A DNA stretch of 11,243 nt, taken from NCBI GenBank assembly GCA_002297185.1, contig DBJV01000057.1, positions 1 to 11,243 of the forward strand, in the 5' to 3' direction. The notes under the pieces are model-generated. The model did not search any database, was not told the origin of the DNA, and worked only from the letters and a program-made list of their open reading frames with translations. Below are positions 1-5,865 of the stretch, piece after piece (the first letter of the stretch is position 1; every line of letters starts with the position of its first letter). The stretch is from Christensenella sp. UBA767. Lineage in GTDB: Bacteria; Bacillota; Clostridia; Christensenellales; CAG-917. The translations under genes were made by a program, and so were the position numbers.

Positions 1-80
1 TCTTCGTGGAGTTATATTCTACGGCTCCGCCTGTCTAAGAGCAACGTTAGGCGCAATAAATTGCGCTAATGGAATATTCC
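1..80 (-). repeat. Dispersed 80-bp repeat, copy A
   Basis: This stretch is the reverse complement of 6892-6971 with 4 differences in 80 positions (about 95% identity): a 3-base block (TTC against AAG, near position 17-19) and one base near position 68. It ends in the 10-bp palindrome GGAATATTCC and contains a small hairpin, GCGCAA-TAAA-TTGC type. It starts at the window edge, so it may continue to the left. No coding potential is seen. It is probably a non-autonomous dispersed element or the end of a larger one. Confidence 0.85.
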
Positions 81-85
81 AAAAC

Positions 86-176
86 TCGCACAAAGTGCGA
101 ATATCACTTTTGGCGCAAGCCAAAAATATCACTTGTGCGTAGCACAAATATCACTGCACCTACGGTGCAATATCAT
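86..176. repeat. Tandem array of four hairpins with ATATCAC spacers
   Basis: Four perfect, sequence-unrelated short hairpins follow one another: TCGCAC-AAA-GTGCGA (86-100), TTTTGGC-GCAA-GCCAAAA (108-125), TTGTGC-GTA-GCACAA (133-147) and TGCACC-TAC-GGTGCA (155-169). After each comes the same heptamer, ATATCAC (101-107, 126-132, 148-154), with a variant ATATCAT after the last (170-176). The stems change while staying fully complementary, so structure rather than sequence is preserved. The second loop is a GNRA tetraloop when read on the plus strand. Function is unknown. It directly abuts repeat copy A and lies beyond the terminator of the downstream minus-strand gene. Confidence 0.9.
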
Positions 177-183
177 TAAAAAA

Positions 184-206
184 GACACGCTATCGCGTGC
201 CTTTTT
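184..206 (-). terminator. Rho-independent terminator, bidirectional
   Basis: A 7-bp stem (184-190 with 195-201, loop TATC) lies immediately after the stop codon of the metallo-hydrolase gene. On the minus strand it is followed by a run of six T (178-183). On the plus strand it is followed by TTTTT (202-206). It would end the metallo-hydrolase mRNA. Confidence 0.8.
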
Positions 207-207
207 A

Positions 208-1575
208 TTATGCTGCATTGATAAAGAACAAACCTCGCATATTCGTGGGGATTGACTTTCTCGATAACGCCGATTGCGTTGTCATCTGCACGTCGTTGCC
301 AATATGGTTTTGCTTTTGAGTACTCTTCTTCTCTGCTCTGAACAACATTTCTCCGCTTTTGTTTACGGACAATACGATTGTGCCGTTTTTATCCGTGCGA
401 TACACTTCCATATCTTTCATTCTGTCGAGTGCATCTTGACGAGGAAGTTTGTGTCCTGCGTGCGTACCACTGCTTATCATAGCATATTCAAAACTGTATT
501 TTTCCAAAAATGCAGCGGTTGAAGATGTGGCACTTCCGTGGTGAGCGACTTTTAGAACGTCGCAATCGATTGCACCAGTACGTTTGGGAATATCATCCTC
601 ATTCTTTTTATTACTATCGCCCGTAAACATAATTCTTCTACTCTTGTATTCCAAAATACCTACGGGAGAAATAGCATTCAAATCGGTTGCGTTATCCAAA
701 CCGTTTTTATCATAATAAGCCTTTGTCGGACAATAGAATTTGAACGTGTAGTCGCTGCCGTTTATTTTTATATTGTTTGTGTTCTCGTCATCATCCATAT
801 TAACGAAAATATTGCAATTTTTCTCGTTCAATGCCGCAGCAAAAAACTCGGCATATTCCGCTGTGGAAACGGTGTCTTTATCCTTGAAAATATCCTTCTT
901 CTCTTGCGGAATACTTTCAAACTCGCTGCGAACTTTGCTCGACAGTTTAGTAACGTCGGGCGTGGCGAGAATATACGGCATATAAATGTTTTGGACGTCA
1001 AACGCATCGATAATATCGTCGATAATGCTCACGTGGTCTTTGTCTGTGTGCGTAAGCATAAGATACTCAATCGTTCCGTCCTTGATATAATTATTCAGAT
1101 AATTAATCACGGTATTCTCATCGAAATCGTCATAAGGTTTCTTTGTAGTACCGCCGTCGATAACCATATCTTTCCCGTCGGGAAGTTGGACATACAGACA
1201 ATCGCCTTGTCCGACGTCTATCATATGGAACAACAACTCGCCATCGCCTCTTGTGAGAACGCCCTGCAGATTTCCGCCGACGACTTTGCTCGTATCCTCT
1301 GCGTCGATAGTGTCGCCGCCGTCATCGCCTTTCGTAAAATACAATACGATTTCGTCCCAAGTGTCGGGGAATCCGAAATACAGCACCGCCGCCGCAATTG
1401 CAATGACAAGCACAATTGCAACTATGGATATAATAACCGCTTTGGGATTTTTCTTATACGCCTTTTTCACCGCTTTTTCAACGGTATCGGGTTGCGATTG
1501 CTTGGACTTGGACGTTTTCGTCGATGTCGAAGTTTTGGTTGATTTCGTGTTTTTTGTAGATTTCTTGTTCGCCAT
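208..1575 (-). CDS. Membrane-anchored ComEC-like metallo-beta-lactamase-fold hydrolase
   Basis: The 455-residue protein begins with a Lys/Ser/Thr-rich cytoplasmic tail (about 1-45), followed by one membrane segment (about 47-67), which places the catalytic domain outside the cell. The MBL domain (about 112-412) resembles the C-terminal domain of ComEC/Rec2: HMIDVGQGDC at 117-126, the metal motif THTDKDH at 175-181 (H176, D178, D180, H181), FTGD ending at D320, and AHHGS at 344-348. There is no ComEC channel domain, so this is a stand-alone hydrolase, probably a phosphodiesterase or nuclease; the substrate is unknown. Residues after about 415 form an extra hydrophilic tail not expected in the fold. 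No Shine-Dalgarno precedes the ATG. A good promoter ends 6 bases upstream, so the mRNA is probably leaderless. It diverges from the CBS-domain gene. Confidence 0.88.
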   Translation of the reverse strand: MANKKSTKNTKSTKTSTSTKTSKSKQSQPDTVEKAVKKAYKKNPKAVIISIVAIVLVIAIAAAVLYFGFPDTWDEIVLYFTKGDDGGDTIDAEDTSKVVGGNLQGVLTRGDGELLFHMIDVGQGDCLYVQLPDGKDMVIDGGTTKKPYDDFDENTVINYLNNYIKDGTIEYLMLTHTDKDHVSIIDDIIDAFDVQNIYMPYILATPDVTKLSSKVRSEFESIPQEKKDIFKDKDTVSTAEYAEFFAAALNEKNCNIFVNMDDDENTNNIKINGSDYTFKFYCPTKAYYDKNGLDNATDLNAISPVGILEYKSRRIMFTGDSNKKNEDDIPKRTGAIDCDVLKVAHHGSATSSTAAFLEKYSFEYAMISSGTHAGHKLPRQDALDRMKDMEVYRTDKNGTIVLSVNKSGEMLFRAEKKSTQKQNHIGNDVQMTTQSALSRKSIPTNMRGLFFINAA

Positions 1576-1581
1576 ACTGAC

Positions 1582-1610
1582 ATTATATAAAAAACTCGAG
1601 GAAATGACAA
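1582..1610 (-). promoter_or_regulatory. Promoter of the metallo-hydrolase gene (leaderless)
   Basis: Read on the minus strand: -35 TTGTCA (1610-1605), 17-bp spacer, -10 TATAAT (1587-1582). The expected start of transcription, about 7 bases after the -10, falls on or next to the A of the ATG at 1575. This leaves no 5' leader and no room for a ribosome-binding site. Confidence 0.75.
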
Positions 1611-1657
1611 TAAGGATATTGTTAATATTTATTAATTAATACTTAATAAACGTAAAA

Positions 1658-1701
1658 TGTCGAAGATTAATATTTACAAGTCGAAATTTATATGATATTA
1701 T
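1658..1701 (+). promoter_or_regulatory. Promoter of the CBS-domain gene, with possible 0A box
   Basis: -35 TTTACA (1673-1678), 17-bp spacer, -10 TATTAT (1696-1701). About 8 bases upstream of the -35 lies TGTCGAA (1658-1664), which matches the core of the Spo0A-binding box (TGNCGAA). The promoter is well supported. The Spo0A site is only a 7-base match and could be chance. Confidence 0.6.
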
Positions 1702-1728
1702 CAAAACATCAAAAATTTAGGAGTATAT

Positions 1729-3090
1729 ATGGGCAACTTACTTGGCGCAACCGCCGACCCTGACCCTCTCAGTACTATATTATCATCCATTTTCATAGTC
1801 GTATTGGTTTTGTTTTCGGGATTTTTCTCGGCGACCGAAACGGCTTTTAGCTCTGTCAACAGAACGAAACTCAAATTGAAAGCGCAAGGCGGAAACAAAT
1901 CCGCGCAAAACGCTCTCAATCTTCTTGACAAATTCGACAAACTGCTATCCACCATACTCGTGGGAAACAACCTCGTCAACATCACGTTGTCGGTGCTTTT
2001 CAACAATATTTTTGAAAGCGTCATCTCCGATCCTGCGGTTAGCGGCATCGTGTCCGTTGCGGTATCCACCGTTATCGTTCTTACTTTCGGCGAAATCACG
2101 CCCAAAATGGTCGCAAAGGAAAATTCCGAGCGCGTCTGTATGGCATTCGGCTATCCTATCCGCGTCATTATGGTGATACTCTACCCCATTACGATAATAT
2201 TTGCAGGACTGAAATTCTTGCTCAAAAAGATATTCAAATCCCACGGCGACGACAAGATAACGGAAGAAGAATTGCTCTCTATGGTCGAAGAGGCCGGGGA
2301 GGACGGCTCGCTCGACACGCAAGAGAAAGAACTTATTTCCAGCGCAATCGAGTTTGACGACTGCGAAGTTGCGGATATCCTCGTGCCGAGAGTCAACGTC
2401 ATTGCCGTGCCTACCAATATGGCAATGGACAAAATCAAGTCCATATTCCTCGAATACAACTATTCGCGCCTGCCCGTGTATAAGGATTCTATTGACCAAA
2501 TCATCGGTATGATTCACAATATCGACTTCTTCACGGCTTTGGAAAAAGGCGAAAAGAATATCAAAGGCTACATAACTCCCGTGGCGGTCGCAACCGAGCA
2601 TATGAAAATATCCGCCCTGCTCAAGAGCATGCAACGCCAAAAAGTGCATATGGCGGTTGTCGTGGACGAATACGGCGGAACGCTCGGCATAGTCACCCTC
2701 GAAGATATCCTTGAAGAACTCGTCGGTGAGATATGGGACGAACACGACGAAGTGGTCAACTACTTCACCAAAGTCGATGAGCAAAACTACCTCGTTGACG
2801 GCCGTGCGGAACTTGACGATTTCTTCAAAGAATTTGACATCGACGAGGACGAAAGCGAGAACTTTGACTCACAAACGGTCAGCGGTTGGGTTATCGAGCA
2901 GTTTGGCGAAATCCCCAAAAAATCTCAATCTATCGATTTCAAAAATCTCACGATCGTGGTGAACAAACTCACCGCTCGCAAAATCATCGAAATCAAAGTG
3001 CATATCAATCCCGTTCCCGACGACGAAGAAGAGCAAGACCAAAAATTCAAACTCTTCGACAAGCACGACAAAGAAGAGAATAAAGATTGA
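1729..3090 (+). CDS. CNNM (DUF21)/CBS-pair/CorC-type membrane protein, HlyC/CorC family
   Basis: The 453-residue protein has the full HlyC/CorC (CNNM) architecture. A DUF21 membrane domain (about 12-170) has likely membrane segments near 16-36, 82-96, 104-124 and 143-165, and carries the family motifs SATETAF (34-40) and GEITPK (121-126). A CBS pair covers about 215-335, including VVDEYGGTLGIVTLEDILEE at 311-330. The CorC/HlyC C-terminal domain covers about 345-428. The last 25 residues are a charged Asp/Glu/Lys tail. Family members are linked to magnesium or other divalent-cation transport and resistance. The old name hemolysin is misleading. The ATG is chosen because AGGAG (1719-1723) lies 5 bases upstream. 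The gene is monocistronic, diverges from the MBL gene and converges with proS. Confidence 0.93.
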   Translation: MGNLLGATADPDPLSTILSSIFIVVLVLFSGFFSATETAFSSVNRTKLKLKAQGGNKSAQNALNLLDKFDKLLSTILVGNNLVNITLSVLFNNIFESVISDPAVSGIVSVAVSTVIVLTFGEITPKMVAKENSERVCMAFGYPIRVIMVILYPITIIFAGLKFLLKKIFKSHGDDKITEEELLSMVEEAGEDGSLDTQEKELISSAIEFDDCEVADILVPRVNVIAVPTNMAMDKIKSIFLEYNYSRLPVYKDSIDQIIGMIHNIDFFTALEKGEKNIKGYITPVAVATEHMKISALLKSMQRQKVHMAVVVDEYGGTLGIVTLEDILEELVGEIWDEHDEVVNYFTKVDEQNYLVDGRAELDDFFKEFDIDEDESENFDSQTVSGWVIEQFGEIPKKSQSIDFKNLTIVVNKLTARKIIEIKVHINPVPDDEEEQDQKFKLFDKHDKEENKD

Positions 3091-3096
3091 TTTATC

Positions 3097-3125
3097 AAAA
3101 AACAACGCGGATTGCGTTGTTTTTT
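3097..3125 (+). terminator. Strong bidirectional terminator between convergent genes
   Basis: A perfect 12-bp stem (3097-3108 with 3114-3125, loop GGATT) has A6 on the left arm and T6 on the right arm. It ends the CBS-domain gene 6 bases after its stop codon. On the minus strand it can also terminate proS, whose 3' UTR would then contain the structured element at 3166-3308. Confidence 0.9.
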
Positions 3126-3165
3126 GTTTTTACCACTTAAATTAAAAGTGTGATTAGTAATTACA

Positions 3166-3308
3166 AAAGCGTATTAAGAGGCAATATTTAGATGAAGAAC
3201 AAGGAAACACCCATCCGATACAAAACCCAACGTACAAGGCGTACGTGATTTTGTAGCGGATGGGTGTTGACACAGTTATTCGCTAAATAGTGCCTCTTAA
3301 TATGCTTT
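3166..3308 (+). ncRNA. Candidate structured RNA, copy 1 (long hairpin, conserved 14/14 internal loop)
   Basis: P1 pairs 3166-3191 with 3283-3308: 26 positions, one A-G mismatch (3184/3290) and one G-U (3171/3303). The internal loop is ATGAAGAACAAGGA (3192-3205) opposite GACACAGTTATTCG (3269-3282). P2 pairs 3206-3217 with 3257-3268 (12 bp perfect), then an A-G mismatch, then 3219-3225 with 3249-3255. The apical stem is 3230-3235/3241-3246 with loop AAGGC. Both loops recur at 4869-4996 on unrelated stems. The G-U wobble is a C-A mismatch on the minus strand, so the RNA is probably plus-sense. The right arm of P1 covers the last codons and stop of proS. No dedicated terminator or convincing promoter is seen on the plus strand. 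On the minus strand it would be the proS 3' UTR. Confidence 0.72.
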
Positions 3309-4736
3309 GGCGTAGTAGATGACACGGGTTGCAGGTTTCCCACATACAGGGCATACGTCTCCGACGGGAGTTTGGTCGAAAGGCATGCAACGTGAGGTGG
3401 CGGCATATTTCTCTTTGATGACGTCCTCGCAATGACGGTCGCCGCACCACATGGTCTTGACAAAGTTGTGATTGTCGAGAGCCTCTTTCATTTCGTCGAG
3501 AGTGTGGCAAGTGACGATGTGGGAGTGCAAGAAGTCGTGAGATTGCTTGAACATATTTTTTTGGATATCGTCGAGCAATGCAGGGATTTCCGTCGTCAAA
3601 TCGTCAAGTTTGAGTGCAAATTTGTCGTGAGTGTCACGGCGAGCAACCATTGCTTGACCGTTTTCGATGTCGCGAGGACCGATTTCGAGACGTACGGGAA
3701 CACCCTTCATTTCCCATTCGTTGAACTTCCAACCGGGAGATTGTTCTCTGTCGTCAAGTTCCACTCTGACGCCTGCGTTGCGGAGTGCGGTCGCGACTTC
3801 GTTTGCCTTGTCGAGAACGCCCTCTTTATGAGCGGCAACGGGAACGACTACGACTTGGATAGGTGCGACTACGGGCGGAAGTTTGAGACCGCGTTGGTCG
3901 CCGTGCGCCATAATGAGTGCGCCGATAAGACGTGTAGAAGTACCCCAACTCGTTTGATAGGGGTTTTTGAGTTGACCGTCTTTGTCAAGATATTTGATTT
4001 CGAAAGCGGACGAGAAGTTTTTGCCGAGATAGTGCGACGTACCCGATTGCAACGCTTTGCCGTCGAGCATCATTGCCTCCATAGTGTAGGTATCGACTGC
4101 GCCTGCAAATTTCTCTTTCTCAGTCTTTTGACCTACAAGAACGTCGATTGCAAGCACGTTTTGCATAAACTCACGATAGACTTCGAGCATTTTGAGCGTT
4201 TCCTCTCTCGCCTCTTCCTCTGTTGCGTGGAGAGTGTGACCTTCTTGCCACAAAAACTCGCTGGTACGCAAGAACGGACGAGTGGTCTTTTCCCAACGCA
4301 CGACGTTTGCCCATTGGTTGATAAGTACGGGCAGGTCGCGATAACTCTTCACCCACTTTGCATACATAGAGCAGATGATGGTTTCGGACGTCGGGCGGAC
4401 GACGAGTTGCTCTTCGAGCGGAGTGTTGCCGATGTGCGTAACGAGTGCGACTTCGGGCGCAAATCCTTCTACGTGGTCAGCCTCTTTGACGAGAAAACTG
4501 TACGGGATAAAGAGAGGGAAATACGCGTTCTTATGCCCTGTCGCCTTGAAACGCTTGTCCATCTCGTGTTGGATGTTTTCCCAAATCTCGTATCCGTAAG
4601 GACGAATTACCATCGTGCCTTTGACGGGACCGTAGTCAACGAGTTGCGTTTTAAGCACCACGTCGGTGTACCATTGGGGAAAATCCTCATTCATATCCGT
4701 AATTTCTTTTACAAACTGTTCTTTTTCCTTTGCCAT
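3297..4736 (-). CDS. proS: Proline--tRNA ligase, archaeal/eukaryote-like short type
   Basis: This is a class II aminoacyl-tRNA synthetase that charges tRNA-Pro with proline in the cytosol. The 479-residue length and sequence fit the short ProRS type without the INS editing domain of the long bacterial form. Motif 1 lies near 44-60, motif 2 around 143-170 (NVVRWE, RPFLRTSEF), and motif 3 at 265-280 (GTSTRLIGALIMAHGD). The anticodon-binding domain covers about 290-395. The C-terminal domain has a four-Cys zinc site (C431, C436, C462, C465) and the typical C-terminal Tyr. The ATG at 4736 is chosen because GAGG lies 6 bases upstream; a TTG 12 bases further out is in frame but lacks a ribosome site. 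There is no T-box leader. The stop codon sits inside the structured element at 3166-3308. Confidence 0.96.
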   Translation of the reverse strand: MAKEKEQFVKEITDMNEDFPQWYTDVVLKTQLVDYGPVKGTMVIRPYGYEIWENIQHEMDKRFKATGHKNAYFPLFIPYSFLVKEADHVEGFAPEVALVTHIGNTPLEEQLVVRPTSETIICSMYAKWVKSYRDLPVLINQWANVVRWEKTTRPFLRTSEFLWQEGHTLHATEEEAREETLKMLEVYREFMQNVLAIDVLVGQKTEKEKFAGAVDTYTMEAMMLDGKALQSGTSHYLGKNFSSAFEIKYLDKDGQLKNPYQTSWGTSTRLIGALIMAHGDQRGLKLPPVVAPIQVVVVPVAAHKEGVLDKANEVATALRNAGVRVELDDREQSPGWKFNEWEMKGVPVRLEIGPRDIENGQAMVARRDTHDKFALKLDDLTTEIPALLDDIQKNMFKQSHDFLHSHIVTCHTLDEMKEALDNHNFVKTMWCGDRHCEDVIKEKYAATSRCMPFDQTPVGDVCPVCGKPATRVIYYAKAY

Positions 4737-4785
4737 ATCTTGCCTCAATAATTTGATATATATTATAATAATATACTGCTTTGAT

Positions 4786-4814
4786 ATTATATACTGTAAA
4801 TCCCCTCTTGTAAA
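4786..4814 (-). promoter_or_regulatory. proS promoter
   Basis: On the minus strand: -35 TTTACA (4814-4809), 17-bp spacer, -10 TATAAT (4791-4786), about 50 bases upstream of the proS ATG. The -35 lies within a 7-bp inverted repeat (TTGTAAA at 4808-4814, TTTACAA at 4833-4839) with an A6/T6 core, which could be an operator or just AT-rich symmetry. Confidence 0.75.
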
Positions 4815-4868
4815 ACAAAAAATCCTTTTTTATTTACAATCGCCCCTCATTTTTAATCGACAAAAACC

Positions 4869-4996
4869 GATAAGCGTGTCCAAACAGATGAAGAACAAGA
4901 AAGAGTCGTCCGAGTGGCAACCCTAATTTACTAAGCGTAAATGAGTTGACAATCGAACGGCTCTGCCGCAGTTATTCGCTGTTTGGTGCGCTTATC
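4869..4996 (+). ncRNA. Candidate structured RNA, copy 2 (same family as 3166-3308)
   Basis: P1 pairs 4869-4887 with 4979-4996: 18 pairs, one bulged U at 4879 and two adjacent wobbles (4877/4988, 4878/4987). The internal loop is ATGAAGAACAAGAA (4888-4901) opposite GCCGCAGTTATTCG (4965-4978). P2 pairs 4902-4909 with 4957-4964 and includes U4906-G4960. An imperfect stem with G-A mismatches (4911-4921 with 4945-4955) leads to the apical hairpin 4926-4931/4937-4942 with loop TAAGC. All three wobbles are C-A mismatches on the minus strand, so the RNA is plus-sense. A strong terminator with a seven-T tract follows at 5003-5039, as expected for a stand-alone small RNA. The promoter is uncertain: TTGTAA (4808-4813) has only a poor -10 after it. 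Confidence 0.78.
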
Positions 4997-5002
4997 CAAA
5001 AC

Positions 5003-5039
5003 AAAAGCACTTGCCGTAAGCAAGTGCTTTTATTTTTTT
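5003..5039 (+). terminator. Terminator of structured RNA copy 2; also serves the zinc-ribbon gene
   Basis: A perfect 12-bp stem (5003-5014 with 5020-5031, loop CGTAA) is followed on the plus strand by ATTTTTTT (5032-5039). On the minus strand it is followed by TTTTGTTTTGG and sits right behind the stop codon of the zinc-ribbon gene. The better T-tract is on the plus strand, which supports a plus-sense transcript ending here. Confidence 0.85.
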
Positions 5040-5511
5040 ATTTCTCATCGTCGAAATCGTCGTCCTCTTCCTCTTCTTCGTCGTCATCGTCGTAATCGTC
5101 GATGTCGCCGATATCGGAATCGTCAAAGTCGTCGGGGCAACTTTCTTCTTCGTCGTCCTCGAATTCTTCTTCCTCGTCCTCTTGCAATTGATTGAGCGAC
5201 ACTTCTTCCTCGTCATCGTCAACGATTGCTGCGTCGTCAACAAAGTCGTCCCATTCGTCCGTGCCTTCTTCTTCGGCTTGTTTTGCAGCGGCTTGCTCTT
5301 CCCTGCACGCAGGACAAATGTCCTCGTCGGGTTCAAGATAGTTGACTTTGCAGATAGGACAAATTCTTTCCTCTTCTTCGATATCGTCATCGTCCTCTAA
5401 CAGACTTATTTTGCTTGCTTTGCCGAGTTCCGCCTTGCACACTTCGCAAAGTTCCTCTTCGACGGGGATCCAGTTGAGTTCACAACGCGGACATTTTTTG
5501 TACTTTCCCAT
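5038..5511 (-). CDS. Double zinc-ribbon protein with highly acidic C-terminal tail
   Basis: The 157-residue protein has two CxxC-CxxC zinc ribbons, C7/C10/C22/C25 and C51/C54/C66/C69. The first lies in the motif KCPRCELNWI. After about residue 70 the chain is almost entirely Asp and Glu, with one isolated Cys near the start of the last 40 residues, and is surely disordered and strongly negatively charged. The N-terminal ribbon looks like a small-protein family seen in Clostridia, but I know no function for it. Zinc ribbons usually bind nucleic acid or protein, and acidic tails can mimic DNA or keep nucleic acid away. The GAN-rich tail makes the DNA locally repetitive. The start is supported by AGAGG 6 bases upstream and by a clear promoter. 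It is transcribed alone, divergently from spo0A. Confidence 0.85.
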   Translation of the reverse strand: MGKYKKCPRCELNWIPVEEELCEVCKAELGKASKISLLEDDDDIEEEERICPICKVNYLEPDEDICPACREEQAAAKQAEEEGTDEWDDFVDDAAIVDDDEEEVSLNQLQEDEEEEFEDDEEESCPDDFDDSDIGDIDDYDDDDEEEEEDDDFDDEK

Positions 5512-5548
5512 ATACGACCTCTCTTATAAGGGTTTTTAACTTTCATAT

Positions 5549-5577
5549 ATTATATTGATAAGATGTGATTATGTAAA
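5549..5577 (-). promoter_or_regulatory. Promoter of the zinc-ribbon gene
   Basis: On the minus strand: -35 TTTACA (5577-5572), exactly 17-bp spacer, -10 TATAAT (5554-5549), giving a leader of roughly 30 bases with the ribosome-binding site AGAGG near 5518-5522. Confidence 0.8.
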
Positions 5578-5618
5578 CTATATTTTCAATTTTTTTCAAA
5601 ATTTTTCAAAAAAGGCTC

Positions 5619-5677
5619 ATATAGTGTGTTTTCAACATTTTTCACCAATATATAGTGTGTTGAAAAATTGGTGAAAA
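5619..5677. promoter_or_regulatory. Interleaved inverted repeats and 12-bp direct repeat upstream of spo0A
   Basis: ATATAGTGTGTT occurs twice in direct orientation (5619-5630, 5650-5661), exactly 31 bp apart, about three helical turns. Two perfect inverted repeats are interleaved with it: TTTTCAACA/TGTTGAAAA (5629-5637/5658-5666) and an 11-bp pair (5639-5649/5667-5677). The region ends just before the -35 of the proposed spo0A promoter. It may be a multi-site operator; in RNA the arms could form a pseudoknot. The binding protein is unknown. Confidence 0.6.
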
Positions 5678-5683
5678 TAATTA

Positions 5684-5712
5684 TTGAAAATTCGAGATTT
5701 TTCTTGTAAAAT
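5684..5712 (+). promoter_or_regulatory. Candidate spo0A promoter
   Basis: -35 TTGAAA (5684-5689), 17-bp spacer, -10 TAAAAT (5707-5712), giving a leader of about 145 bases. No convincing sigma-H promoter (AGGA/GAAT) was found. A second TATAAT (5831-5836) lacks a matching -35. Confidence 0.55.
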
Positions 5713-5781
5713 GTACATAGTAATAATAAATACTTCAAAAAATCCACAAAAATTGGTTGAAATAAACAAAATCCCCTTTTG

Positions 5782-5790
5782 CTCGACAAA
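5782..5790 (-). promoter_or_regulatory. Possible 0A box in the spo0A leader
   Basis: On the minus strand the sequence is TTTGTCGAG, one base from the Spo0A box TTTGTCGAA. It lies about 75 bases upstream of the spo0A ATG, so autoregulation is possible. A single short match is weak evidence. Confidence 0.35.
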
Positions 5791-5865
5791 AAATGGTGAA
5801 AACTTTCCTTTTTTGCTTAACAATGGAATTTATAATGTTTTATATAAAAACTTTGGAGGAAAATC

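Noticed and set aside
86..176. CRISPR array
   Set aside because: The constant element is only 7 bases, and the variable parts are self-complementary palindromes of 15-18 bases, unlike spacers. No cas gene nearby.
3192..3248. Mini-ORFs starting MKNK in both structured elements (18 codons here, 12 codons at 4888-4926)
   Set aside because: Both begin with ATGAAGAACAAG, but the peptides diverge after four or five residues, no ribosome-binding site precedes them, and the conserved opposite strand of the loop is non-coding. RNA structure explains the conservation better.
3166..3308. Integron attC site (palindrome placed after a gene)
   Set aside because: No GTTRRRY/RYYYAAC core sites at the proper places, no cassette array and no integrase. 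The conserved 14/14 loop is not an attC feature.
4737..4748. Upstream TTG start for proS
   Set aside because: It would place the GAGG ribosome site inside the coding region. The ATG at 4736 has that site at proper spacing and gives a normal N-terminus.
3432..4751. Long open frame (439 codons) on the plus strand opposite proS
   Set aside because: It is the codon-bias shadow of proS, which has clear family motifs. The antisense frame has no ribosome site and no recognisable domain.
4737..4868. T-box or other riboswitch leader for proS
   Set aside because: The promoter is only about 50 bases upstream of the ATG, leaving no room for a T-box. No specifier stem or AGGGTGGNACCGCG motif is present.
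5619..5661. NrdR boxes suggested by the AT-rich TATAGTGT motif repeated 31 bp apart
   Set aside because: The left halves fit the 16-bp palindromic NrdR consensus poorly (about 12/16 and 9/16), and neither flanking gene encodes ribonucleotide reductase.
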